Below, piece after piece: positions 53,816 to 61,840 of a stretch of 64,000 nt of DNA. The stretch covers positions 62,001-126,000 of the forward strand of contig NZ_JAMJPK010000007.1 of NCBI RefSeq assembly GCF_023554995.1. Reading direction: 5' to 3'. Source of the DNA: Halomonas gemina (GTDB lineage Bacteria; Pseudomonadota; Gammaproteobacteria; Pseudomonadales; Halomonadaceae). A model generated the notes under the pieces. The model was not told the DNA's origin, ran no database searches, and saw only the letters and a list, made by a program, of their open reading frames with translations. Made by a program: the position numbers and the translations under genes. The number at the start of each line of letters is the position of its first letter. The first letter of the stretch is position 1.

Positions 53816-54844
53816 ATGCCCCGCATTCCCCGCCTGCTGGCCCCCCTGGTGGCCCTGCTGATCGCCGTCGGCCCGGCCCAGGCCGATGACCCCACCCGCC
53901 TCGAGGTGGGCTACATGCCGATCCTGCCGGTCGCCCAGCTGTTCGTGATGGAGGGTGAGGGCTGGTCGACGGAGGCCGGCCTCGAACTCGAGCTGACCCG
54001 CTTCTCCAGCGGCCCGGCCATGGTCCAGGCACTGGCCTCCGGCGAGCTCGACGTCATGTACTTCGGCATCGGGCCGGCGATGGTCGCCCGCGCCAATGGC
54101 GTGCCGATCAAGGTGCTGGCCGCGAGCATCCGCGAGCAGATCGGCCTGGTCGCCCGCGGCGAGCTGGCCGATACCTTCGCCCGCATCGAGGACCACGCCG
54201 AGGCCATCGCCCGCTTCACCGAGGCGCAGGGCCGCAAGCCGAAGATCGCCACCTTCCCCCGCGGCTCGGTGCCCGACACCGTGCTGCGCTACTCGCTGGT
54301 CGAACGGCTGGGCGTGGGCGAGGGGGCCGTGGAGATCGTCGCCATGGGGGCCGACCGGGTCCAGCAGGCGCTGCTGGCCGGGGCGGTGGATGCCGCCTCG
54401 ATCCTCGAGCCGATCCTCACCACCGTGCAGGAGCGCGACGACAGCGCCCGGGTCGTGGCACGGGCCGACGAGATGCTGCCCGGCCAGCCCGGTGCCGTGC
54501 TGGCGGCCCGCGAGAGCGTGCTGGCGGACCATCCGGAGGCGATGCGTGCCCTGATGGCCCTGCACCTGCGCGCCACCGAGGTCCTGGTCGAGGAGCCCGA
54601 ACGAGCCGCGCCCCACGTCCGCGAGTTCGTCGGCAAGCGCCTGATCGGGCTCGATACCGTCGAGGCCGCCCTGCGCTCGCCTTCCTCGAACTACCTCGCC
54701 GACCCCCACGCCATCCTGGACGCCACCCGCACCATGCACGACTTCCAGGCCGCCCAGGGCACGCTCAAGAAGCGCGTCGACCTGGAGGCGCTGTTCGACA
54801 CTGGCCTCTACGATGCCGTCGCCGGGGAGCGTGCGGGATCATGA
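53816..54844 (+). CDS. NMT1/NitT-TauT-type periplasmic binding protein
   Basis: The 342-residue protein starts MPRIPRLLAPLVALLIAVGPAQAD (Sec signal) with GGAGAG upstream. Typical sequence: RLEVGYMPILPVAQLFVMEGEGWSTEAGLELELTRFSSGPAMVQALASGELDVMYFGIGPAMVARANGVPIKVL. This group binds nitrate, taurine, sulfonates or thiamine precursors; the ligand cannot be told. It overlaps the permease gene by four bases. Confidence 0.85.
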   Translation: MPRIPRLLAPLVALLIAVGPAQADDPTRLEVGYMPILPVAQLFVMEGEGWSTEAGLELELTRFSSGPAMVQALASGELDVMYFGIGPAMVARANGVPIKVLAASIREQIGLVARGELADTFARIEDHAEAIARFTEAQGRKPKIATFPRGSVPDTVLRYSLVERLGVGEGAVEIVAMGADRVQQALLAGAVDAASILEPILTTVQERDDSARVVARADEMLPGQPGAVLAARESVLADHPEAMRALMALHLRATEVLVEEPERAAPHVREFVGKRLIGLDTVEAALRSPSSNYLADPHAILDATRTMHDFQAAQGTLKKRVDLEALFDTGLYDAVAGERAGS

Positions 54845-55605
54845 CCGCGAGCTTCCCCCGCCATCACCGCAGCCTGCTCGGCGCCTTGGGCCTGGCCGCC
54901 TTCCTGCTGCTCTGGGAGCTGGCCCTGCGCAGCGGCCTGCTGCCCGGCAGCCTGGTACCGCTGCCCTCGGCGATTCCCTGGGTGCTGGCCGCCGAGATCA
55001 CCGACGGCATCTGGCTCGAGGTGGTGACGGCGAGCCTCGCCCACTACAGCGTGGGCCTGCTGCTGGGCTCGCTGCTGGGCATCGCGGTCGGGGTGGCGGC
55101 GGCGCTGCTGCCGGCCGTCGACGCCCTGCACGCCTGGCTGGCCCGACTGCTGCGCCCGATACCACCGCTGGCCTGGATCCCCTTCGCCATCATCTGGTTC
55201 GGCATCAACCCCTCGGCGGCGGCCTTCATCATCAGCATCGGCGTGTTCTGGATCAACTACTTCGCCAGCTACAGCGCGGTGCGCTCGGTGGACCCGGGCT
55301 TTGACGAGGTCGCCCGGGCCTTCGGCCAGGGCGGCTTCCTGGCGCGACTGGCCAAGGTCAGCCTGCCGGCGGCCGCCCCAGGCATCCTCGGCGGGCTGCG
55401 CGCCGGCCTGGGCCAGGGCTGGATGACGGTGGTGGCCGCCGAGCTGTTCGGCATCCCGGGCATCGGCCAGCGCATGATGGAGGCGTCCAGCCTGCTCGCC
55501 ACCGATATCGTGGTGGTCTACATGCTGACCATCGCCGGGCTCTACGCGGTCTTCGACCTCCTGTTCATGATGCTGCAGCACCGGCTGCTCAGGTGGCAGC
55601 CATGA
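54841..55605 (+). CDS. ABC transporter permease (SsuC/TauC-like)
   Basis: The 254-residue membrane protein has about six helices and the EAA loop FDEVARAFGQGGFLARLAKVSLPAAAPGILGGLRAGLGQGW. It is typical of nitrate/sulfonate/taurine importers. It overlaps both neighbours through ATGA motifs. Confidence 0.9.
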   Translation: MTASFPRHHRSLLGALGLAAFLLLWELALRSGLLPGSLVPLPSAIPWVLAAEITDGIWLEVVTASLAHYSVGLLLGSLLGIAVGVAAALLPAVDALHAWLARLLRPIPPLAWIPFAIIWFGINPSAAAFIISIGVFWINYFASYSAVRSVDPGFDEVARAFGQGGFLARLAKVSLPAAAPGILGGLRAGLGQGWMTVVAAELFGIPGIGQRMMEASSLLATDIVVVYMLTIAGLYAVFDLLFMMLQHRLLRWQP

Positions 55606-56372
55606 CCGCCTCCCAGACCACCCTGCCCCCGGTGCTTCGAGCGCGAGGCATCCGGCTGGGCTTCAGCGGCACGCCGGTGCTCGCCGGCGTCGACCTCGAC
55701 CTCCACCCCCGGGAGTTCGTCGCCGTGGTGGGCGCCTCGGGGGTCGGCAAGTCGACCCTGCTGCGCGCCCTGTCCGGCCTGCTCGCCCCCCAGGAGGGCA
55801 CGGTCGAGATTCCCGAGGGCAGGGCCCGCGACACCCGGGCCTGGTCGATGGTCTTCCAGGCGCCGCGGCTCTTCCCCTGGCGTCGCGTGCGCGCCAACGT
55901 GGAACTGGGCCTGGAGGGACTCGCCCTCTCCCGGGCCGAGCGGCGGCAACGGGCCCTGGAGCCGCTGGCACTGGTGGGGCTGGAGGAACTGGCCGAGCGC
56001 TGGCCGCATACCCTCTCGGGTGGCCAGCAGCAGCGGGTGGGCATCGCCCGGGCCCTGGCCGTGCGCCCGCGGGTGCTGTTCATGGACGAGCCCTTCTCGG
56101 CGCTGGATGCCATCACCCGGCGTCGCCTCCAGCAGGAGCTGGTCGACCTGCGCCGCCGCACCGAGGCGGCCATCGTCTTCGTCACCCACGACATCGAGGA
56201 GGCCGTGCTGCTCGCCGACCGGGTGATGGTGCTGGGCGGCCAGACAGAGGGCCAGCCGGCGGGGATGGTGGAAACCCTCGATATCCCGCTGCCGCTGGAC
56301 GATCGCCGCGAGCACCCGGGCTTCGCCGACTGCCTGCAGGCCGTCGAGCGCCACATCGGCGCCGCCCACTGA
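55602..56372 (+). CDS. ABC transporter ATPase (SsuB/TauB-like)
   Basis: The 256-residue ATPase has Walker A GASGVGKST, Q-loop FQAPRLFPWRRV, signature LSGGQQQRVGIARAL, Walker B VLFMDEPFSALD and VTHDIEEAVLLADR (switch His). These are the hallmarks of sulfonate/nitrate transporters. It completes the binding protein-permease-ATPase operon. Confidence 0.9.
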   Translation: MTASQTTLPPVLRARGIRLGFSGTPVLAGVDLDLHPREFVAVVGASGVGKSTLLRALSGLLAPQEGTVEIPEGRARDTRAWSMVFQAPRLFPWRRVRANVELGLEGLALSRAERRQRALEPLALVGLEELAERWPHTLSGGQQQRVGIARALAVRPRVLFMDEPFSALDAITRRRLQQELVDLRRRTEAAIVFVTHDIEEAVLLADRVMVLGGQTEGQPAGMVETLDIPLPLDDRREHPGFADCLQAVERHIGAAH

Positions 56373-56406
56373 CGCCCTTCCCCCACCGCAAAGACCAGGA
56401 GGCCCC

Positions 56407-56706
56407 ATGCCCGCGCTGCGCGTCCTGCTGCATGCCCCCACCGCCGAGGCCCTCGCCCGGGCACGGCGCAACGCCCGCAACCTAGGCAAGGCCCGGCCCG
56501 ATGCCGAGGTGCTGATCCTGGCCAACGCGGGGGCGGTGGCCGCGGCCCTGGCGACCCCCGACGAGACCGACCCCCTGCTGCGGCTGTGCCGCAACTCCCT
56601 GGCCGCCCAGGGTCTCGACAACACCGCCGGCCTTGCTGAGGTCGAGGCAGCGGTGGTTACCCTGGCCGAACGGCAGGCCGAGGGCTGGGCCTATATCCGC
56701 GCCTGA
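56407..56706 (+). CDS. DsrE family protein
   Basis: The 99-residue protein contains LRVLLHAPTAEALARARRNARNLGKARPDAEVLILANAGAVAAAL, LLRLCRNSLAAQGL (Cys) and the C-terminal EGWAYIRA, matching DsrE/DsrF-like proteins. These bind persulfide-type sulfur or have unknown roles. It follows the ABC operon 34 bases downstream and may be linked to sulfur-compound uptake (inference). Confidence 0.75.
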   Translation: MPALRVLLHAPTAEALARARRNARNLGKARPDAEVLILANAGAVAAALATPDETDPLLRLCRNSLAAQGLDNTAGLAEVEAAVVTLAERQAEGWAYIRA

Positions 56707-56735
56707 AGCGGCGAGGCCGGGGAGTCTGCCGCGCC

Positions 56736-56752
56736 CTTAAGCGGGCGTTAAG
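56736..56752 (+). promoter_or_regulatory. PmrA-box-like direct repeat upstream of the hemolysin-family operon
   Basis: CTTAAG-N5-GTTAAG matches the PmrA/QseB-type operator YTTAAK-N5-YTTAAK at 11 of 12 positions. It lies 45 bases upstream of the operon's first start codon. The operon ends in a response regulator and sensor kinase of that class, so autoregulation is plausible. Confidence 0.6.
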
Positions 56753-56796
56753 TTGCCGGGGCCAGAGTATCGGGGAAACGTCATGGAGACGCCCCG

Positions 56797-57462
56797 ATGC
56801 GACGCCCCGATACCCAACCCTCACTCGCGACCTCTCTCGCGCCATGCCAGCCGCCGCCGCTGGCCTGGCGCGAGGCCCATCACTGGCGCGAGCGACGCCG
56901 CCTGGAGCAGCTCGTGCGCCGCCGCTTCGCCGCCGAGCACGGCGCCCGCATCGGCCACTTCCTGCCACGCCTGTTCGGGCTCTGGCAGGCCGACACCCCC
57001 CTGGCGGCCGTGGGCATGCGCGCCGCCACCACGGGGCCGCTGTTCCAGGAGCGCTACCTGGACGACAGCGCCGAGACCTTCCTCTCCCGCCGCCTCGGCC
57101 AGGCGACCTGCCGCGACGAGATCGCCGAGATCGGCAACCTGGCGAGCCGGCGGCCGGGCCTGCAGCGTCCGCTTTACCTCCACCTGGTGGAGCAGCTGGC
57201 GGCGGAGGGTATCGCCTGGCTGCTGTTCACTGCCACGCCCGAGGTCCACAACGGCATCCGCCGGCTGGGCCTCGACCTCCACCCGCTGATGCCCGCCGAC
57301 CCGGCCCGCCTGGGGGCCGGCCAGGCCGAGTGGGGGCGCTACTACGACTGCCACCCCTGGGTGATGGCCGGCGACCTGCGCCGGGCCCATCGCGAGCTCA
57401 CCGGTCGCGGCCTGCTGCCGCTGGCGCGCCCTGCGGAGGTGACCGATGCCCGGCTCGTCTGA
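56797..57462 (+). CDS. Thermostable-hemolysin family protein (GNAT-like)
   Basis: The 221-residue protein starts MRRPDTQPSLATSLAPCQPP, with GGAG nine bases upstream. The core CRDEIAEIGNLASRRPGL, ERYLDDSAETFLSRRLG and GIAWLLFTATPEVHNGIRRLGLDLHPL match the thermostable hemolysin family (T_hemolysin). The arrangement resembles GNAT or autoinducer-synthase folds. No signal peptide is visible, so a classical secreted toxin is unlikely; an acyltransferase role beside an acyl-activating enzyme fits better (inference). It overlaps the next gene by 17 bp. Confidence 0.8.
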   Translation: MRRPDTQPSLATSLAPCQPPPLAWREAHHWRERRRLEQLVRRRFAAEHGARIGHFLPRLFGLWQADTPLAAVGMRAATTGPLFQERYLDDSAETFLSRRLGQATCRDEIAEIGNLASRRPGLQRPLYLHLVEQLAAEGIAWLLFTATPEVHNGIRRLGLDLHPLMPADPARLGAGQAEWGRYYDCHPWVMAGDLRRAHRELTGRGLLPLARPAEVTDARLV

Positions 57463-58906
57463 GACCCTCCTCGCGCGGCTGGCCCGGCACGCCGTCGAGC
57501 ACCCCGAACACCCGGCGCTGGACGACGGCCACCGCCGGCTTGGCTACGGCGAGCTGGCCACCGCCCTGGATGAGCGCCGTCGACGCCTCGCCCGGGCAGG
57601 CGCCCGCCGGGTGGCACTGGCACTGGACAACGGCCTGGAGTGGGCCCTGTGGGACCTGGCCCTGCTGCGGGACGCGCGGGTCGCGGTGCCGGTGCCCGCC
57701 TTCTTCAGCGACACCCAGCGACGCCACCTGGTGGCGAGCGCCGGCCTGGATGCCTGGATCGGCCCCGGCGCCGAGGCACTCGGCTTCGGGGCCACGCGGG
57801 ACCCGGCCATCGCCACCCGGCGGGTGGCCTCGCCCCCGGCCCTGCATCCCGGCACCACCCGCATCACCTTCACCTCAGGCACCAGCGGCTCACCGAAAGG
57901 CGTCTGCCTCGACGCCAGCGCCCCGCTGACGGTGGCCGAGAGCCTCGCCACGGTGGTCGCGCCGCTGGGTATCGAGCGGCATCTCGCGATGCTGCCGCTG
58001 GCGACCCTGCTCGAGAATATCGGCGGCCTCTATGTCCCGCTGTGGCTGGGCGCCACCGCCTGCCTGCCCGCGGTCGCCGAGTTGGGCTGGCGGGGCGCCA
58101 GCGGCTTCGATCCCCGCCGGGCCCTGGCGAGCATCGCGGCCTTCCGCCCCCAGAGCCTGATCCTGGTGCCCCAGCTGCTCGATGCCCTGATGGCGGCCAG
58201 CCCCGGGGCCCCGCAGAGCCTGCGCTTCGTCGCCGTGGGCGGCGCCCGGGTGGCGGCGCCACTGCTTGCCAAGGCGCAGGCCGGCGGCTGGCCGGTCTTC
58301 GAGGGCTACGGGCTCTCGGAATGCGCCTCGGTGGTCTGCCTCAACCGGCCCGGCGAGGCCGCCCGTGGCGTGGGCCGGCCGCTGCCCCATGCCCGGGTCC
58401 GCCTGGCCGCCGACGGCGAGGTGCAGGCCCAGGGCGCCACCATGCTCGGCTACCTGGGCGAGCCGGCCGCCGGCGACTGGCACCCCAGCGGCGACCTGGG
58501 CCACTGGCGGGGCGATGCCCTGGCGCTCGACGGTCGCCGTCGGGAGGTCTTCATCACCGCCTATGGCCGCAACGTCGCCCCCCAGTGGGTGGAGGGCGAG
58601 CTGTGCGCCCGGCCGGCCATCGCCCAGGCGCTGGTCTTCGGCGAGGCGCTGGCCGGGAACCGGGCGCTGATCGTGCCCGCCTCGCCCGGGGTCGATGACG
58701 CCGCACTGGCCGCCGCGGTGGCCGAGACCAACGCCGGCCTGCCCGACTACGCCCGGGTCCACGAATGGCGACGCTGTGCCCCCTTCACGCCGGACAACCA
58801 CCAGCTGACGGCCAACGGCCGCCTGCGCCGCGACGCCATCCATGGCCGCTACCGCGACTGGCTGCTCGCCGGCCGGCCCCATCCCCCGCAAGGAGTGACC
58901 CCATGA
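57446..58906 (+). CDS. AMP-forming acyl ligase/synthetase family enzyme
   Basis: The 486-residue ANL-family enzyme has A3 motif TSGTSGSPKG (143-152), a YGLSE motif (288-292) and SGDLG (A7). The A10 motif is LTANGRLRR (454-462) instead of ...NGKxRR, so the catalytic Lys is Arg459. The family activates acids to acyl-AMP and often onward to acyl-CoA or to a carrier. It is shorter than typical fatty acyl-CoA ligases (500-560). It is coupled on both sides: a 17-bp overlap with the hemolysin-family gene and ATGA with the next gene. The substrate is unknown. Confidence 0.87.
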   Translation: MPGSSETLLARLARHAVEHPEHPALDDGHRRLGYGELATALDERRRRLARAGARRVALALDNGLEWALWDLALLRDARVAVPVPAFFSDTQRRHLVASAGLDAWIGPGAEALGFGATRDPAIATRRVASPPALHPGTTRITFTSGTSGSPKGVCLDASAPLTVAESLATVVAPLGIERHLAMLPLATLLENIGGLYVPLWLGATACLPAVAELGWRGASGFDPRRALASIAAFRPQSLILVPQLLDALMAASPGAPQSLRFVAVGGARVAAPLLAKAQAGGWPVFEGYGLSECASVVCLNRPGEAARGVGRPLPHARVRLAADGEVQAQGATMLGYLGEPAAGDWHPSGDLGHWRGDALALDGRRREVFITAYGRNVAPQWVEGELCARPAIAQALVFGEALAGNRALIVPASPGVDDAALAAAVAETNAGLPDYARVHEWRRCAPFTPDNHQLTANGRLRRDAIHGRYRDWLLAGRPHPPQGVTP

Positions 58907-59595
58907 CCCCGTACCAGCAACTCCAGGCCGCCACCCGCGCCGAGCGCGACTGGCTGCTGGCCACCCCGCTGCTGACCCGCGCCCTGAGCGGCGAGGTGCG
59001 CGGGGACGAATACCTGGCCTTCCTCGGCCAGGCCTATCACCACGTGCGCTTCACGGTCCCGCTGATGATGGCCTGCGGCGCCCGCCTGCCGGACCGGCTG
59101 GGCTGGCTGCGCGCCGCCCTGGTGGAGTACATCGAGGAGGAGCATGGCCACGAGCAGTGGATCCTCGATGATATCCGCGCCGCCGGCGGCGATGCCGAGG
59201 CGACCGCCACCCGGACGGCGGACCCCGCCACCCGGCTGATGGTGGCGGCGGTACGCGACGAGATCACCCACGGCAACCCGGTGGCCTTCTTCGGCATGGT
59301 GCAGGTGCTCGAGGGCACCAGCACGGCACTGGCCACCCAGGCCGCCGAGGGCCTGCAGGCGAGCCTCGGCCTGCCCGATGACGCCGTCCGCTACCTGACC
59401 TCCCACGGCAGCCTGGACATCGGCCACCTGGCCTTCTTCGAGGGACTGGTGAACCGCCTGGACACCGACGACCTGGCGGCGGTGATCGACACCGCGCGGC
59501 TGGTCTATCGCCTCTACGGCGCCATGTTCCGCGGCGTCGAGGCCCGCTGTGCCGGTGGCAGCGCCACCCGGGAGCTTTCCGATGCGCTGGCCTAG
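58903..59595 (+). CDS. TenA-like/heme-oxygenase-like putative diiron enzyme
   Basis: The 230-residue all-alpha protein belongs to the TenA/PqqC superfamily. Candidate iron ligands are Glu78-80 and His81/83 in YIEEEHGHEQWI, Glu137 in VLEGTS, and Asp172 and His175 in HGSLDIGHLAFF, typical of heme-oxygenase-like diiron oxidases (UndA and relatives). Thiaminase TenA would carry a Cys (SxxC) near 135; none is seen here, so a thiamine role is less likely. It sits between an acyl ligase and an SDR in one operon. Confidence 0.75.
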   Translation: MTPYQQLQAATRAERDWLLATPLLTRALSGEVRGDEYLAFLGQAYHHVRFTVPLMMACGARLPDRLGWLRAALVEYIEEEHGHEQWILDDIRAAGGDAEATATRTADPATRLMVAAVRDEITHGNPVAFFGMVQVLEGTSTALATQAAEGLQASLGLPDDAVRYLTSHGSLDIGHLAFFEGLVNRLDTDDLAAVIDTARLVYRLYGAMFRGVEARCAGGSATRELSDALA

Positions 59596-60439
59596 GGGGG
59601 TGTCACGGGGTCCCGCCCTGCCCGAGGGGGGCTGGCCCGCCCAGCGGATCCTGCTCACCGGTGCCAGCGGCGGCATCGGCCAGGCGCTGGTGGACGAGTT
59701 CGCCGCCGCGGGCGCACGGCTGCTGGTCACGGGACGCCGCGGCGATACCCTCGAGGCCCTCGTCGAACGCCATCCGGGCCAGGTGACGGCCATGACCGCC
59801 GACCTGACTCGCCCCAAGGACCGGGCAGCGCTGATCGGGGCCGCCGCCTCGGCAGGCTGCAACATGCTGGTCAACGCCGCCGGGGTGAACCGGGTGGGCC
59901 TGTTCGAGTCCTGCAGCGACGAGGCGCTCGAGCGCCTGATCACCCTCAACCTCACCGCCACCCTGCAGCTGACCCGGGCACTGATGCCGACGCTGCTGGC
60001 GGCGCGCCATGGCTGGGTGGTCAACCTGGGCTCGACCTTCGGCACCATCGGCTATCCCGGGCAGGTCGGCTACTGTGCCACCAAGTTCGCCCTGCGCGGC
60101 TTCAGCCAGGCCCTGCGCCGGGAACTCGCCGATACCCGCGTGCGGGTACTGCATGTCTCCCCCAGAGCCACCCGCACTGCCATGAATGCCCCCAAGGTGG
60201 AGGCGATGAACCAGGCACTCGGCAACGCCATGGACACTCCCGCCCGGGTGGCCTCGGCGGTACGCCACGCCATCGAGCATGGCCGCGAGGAGACCCAGCT
60301 GGGTGGGCCCGAACGGCTCTTCACCCGGCTCAACAGCCTGCTGCCGAGCCTGGTCGACCGGGCCCTGGCGCGCCAGCTGCCGGTCATCCGCCGCTTCGTC
60401 GCCACGCCGGGCGAGGCCGCCCCCCACGACACGCCCTGA
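59582..60439 (+). CDS. Short-chain dehydrogenase/reductase
   Basis: The 285-residue enzyme starts MRWPRGVSRGPALPEGGWPAQRILLTGASGGIGQAL at 59582, inside the end of the previous gene (14-bp overlap). It has TGASGGIG (26-33), NAAGVN, GSTFGTIGYPGQVGYCATKFALRG (Ser and YxxxK) and an extended C-terminus (~50 residues, ending FVATPGEAAPHDTP). It probably reduces or oxidises a carbonyl made by the other operon enzymes, using NAD(P). Confidence 0.9.
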   Translation: MRWPRGVSRGPALPEGGWPAQRILLTGASGGIGQALVDEFAAAGARLLVTGRRGDTLEALVERHPGQVTAMTADLTRPKDRAALIGAAASAGCNMLVNAAGVNRVGLFESCSDEALERLITLNLTATLQLTRALMPTLLAARHGWVVNLGSTFGTIGYPGQVGYCATKFALRGFSQALRRELADTRVRVLHVSPRATRTAMNAPKVEAMNQALGNAMDTPARVASAVRHAIEHGREETQLGGPERLFTRLNSLLPSLVDRALARQLPVIRRFVATPGEAAPHDTP

Positions 60440-60468
60440 CGCACACCACCGACACGAGGAATCCCGCC

Positions 60469-61149
60469 ATGACACCACACGACAGCAAGCGAGCGGCCAG
60501 GCGACGCCGCCTGGCCGTGGCCCTGCTGGCCACCGCCCTGGCCTGGCTGCCGGCGACCGGGTTGCTGGCCATGGAGGCCGAGATCGCCGAGCCGCTCGGC
60601 CGGCTTCAGCAGCGCTGGGCCGAGATCCGCTACGAGCTGCCCGAGAGGCAGCAGGCGGATGCCTATGCCGCCCTGGCCGCCGAGGCCGACCGCCTGGTCG
60701 AGGCCCACCCCGAGGCGGCCGAGCTGCATGTATGGGCCGGCATCGTGCGCTCCACCCAGGCCGGCGCCAGCGGGGGCCTGGGTGCCCTGAAGCTGGTCAA
60801 GCAGGCCCGCGCCGAGCTGGAGACCGCCCTGGCGCTCGACCCTCTGGCGCTGGAGGGCTCGGCCTACACCAGCCTCGGCGCCCTCTACTACCAGGTCCCC
60901 GGCTGGCCGGTGGCCTTCGGCGACGACGACAAGGCAGAGTGGCACCTGCAGCGGGCGCTCTCGATCAACCCCGGCGGGCTCGACAGCCTCTACTTCTGGG
61001 GCGACTATCTGCACGAGCAGGGCCGCGACGGCGAGGCGCGCCGGGCCCTGGAGAAGGCGCTTCAGGCACCGCCCCGCCCCGGCCGCGAACTCGCTGATGC
61101 CGGACGCCGCGAGGAGGTGCGCCGCCTGCTGGCCCAACTGAAGGAGTGA
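60469..61149 (+). CDS. Exported TPR-containing protein
   Basis: The 226-residue protein has a basic n-region and hydrophobic core (KRAARRRRLAVALLATALAWLPATGLLAMEAEI), so it is likely exported or membrane-anchored. TPR-like helices follow (AELHVWAGIVRSTQAGASGGLGALKLVKQARAELETALALDP, SLGALYYQVPGW, WHLQRALSINPGGLDSLYFWGDYLHEQGRDGEARRALEKAL). TPR proteins scaffold complexes; here it may sense or assemble the operon's product or kinase (inference). Confidence 0.8.
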   Translation: MTPHDSKRAARRRRLAVALLATALAWLPATGLLAMEAEIAEPLGRLQQRWAEIRYELPERQQADAYAALAAEADRLVEAHPEAAELHVWAGIVRSTQAGASGGLGALKLVKQARAELETALALDPLALEGSAYTSLGALYYQVPGWPVAFGDDDKAEWHLQRALSINPGGLDSLYFWGDYLHEQGRDGEARRALEKALQAPPRPGRELADAGRREEVRRLLAQLKE

Positions 61150-61159
61150 CCCGCCGCTC

Positions 61160-61840
61160 ATGCGCATCCTGCTGGTAGAGGACGACCCCAGCCTGGCGGC
61201 GGGCATCCGCCTGGCCCTCAAGCCGGAACACTACACCGTGGACCTGCTGGCCGATGGTCGTCAGGCGCTGGCCGCCCTCAAGGGCAACGAGCCCTTCGAT
61301 GCGGTGATCCTCGACCTCGGCCTCCCCGGGCTCGACGGCATGCGGGTGCTGGAGTCGATACGCCGCCGCGGCAACCGAGTGCCGGTGCTGGTGCTGACCG
61401 CCCGGGACGGCATCGACGACCGCATCGCCGGCCTGGACGCCGGCGCCGACGACTACCTGGTCAAGCCCTTCCAGGTCGCGGAGCTCAAGGCCCGGCTGCG
61501 GGCCCTGCTGCGCCGCAGCCAGGGGCAGGCCAGCAGCGTGCTGGAGGCCCGCGGCATCCGCCTCGACCCTTCCACTCATAGCGTCAGCTTCCGTGGCGAG
61601 CCGGTCTCGCTGTCGCGGCGCGAGTTCACCCTGCTCCAGGAGTTCCTCGCCCACCCGGGGAGGGTGTTCACCCGCGACACCCTGACCCGGCTGGTCTACG
61701 GCTGGGACGAGGAGGTGGAGAGCAATGCCATCGAGGTGCACGTACACCACCTGCGCCGCAAGTTCTTCCCCGAGCTGATCCGCACCCTGCGCGGCATCGG
61801 CTATGTGCTGGACAGCCCCGTGCCGGACAGGACGAGCTGA
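61160..61840 (+). CDS. OmpR/PmrA-family response regulator
   Basis: The 226-residue regulator has a receiver domain (MRILLVEDDPSLAAGIRLALKPEHYTVDLL; phospho-acceptor Asp52 in VILDLGLPGLDG; VKPF Lys) and a C-terminal winged helix (SLSRREFTLLQEFLAHPGRVFTRDTLTRLVYGWDEEVESNAIEVHVHHLRRKF). The ending HHLRRKFFPELIRTLRGIGYVL is typical of the QseB/PmrA group. Its stop overlaps the kinase start. Confidence 0.93.
   Translation: MRILLVEDDPSLAAGIRLALKPEHYTVDLLADGRQALAALKGNEPFDAVILDLGLPGLDGMRVLESIRRRGNRVPVLVLTARDGIDDRIAGLDAGADDYLVKPFQVAELKARLRALLRRSQGQASSVLEARGIRLDPSTHSVSFRGEPVSLSRREFTLLQEFLAHPGRVFTRDTLTRLVYGWDEEVESNAIEVHVHHLRRKFFPELIRTLRGIGYVLDSPVPDRTS

Noticed and set aside
58903..59595. Thiaminase II (TenA) function for the HO-like protein
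   Set aside because: The active-site Cys motif is not visible and no thiamine genes or TPP riboswitch lie nearby.
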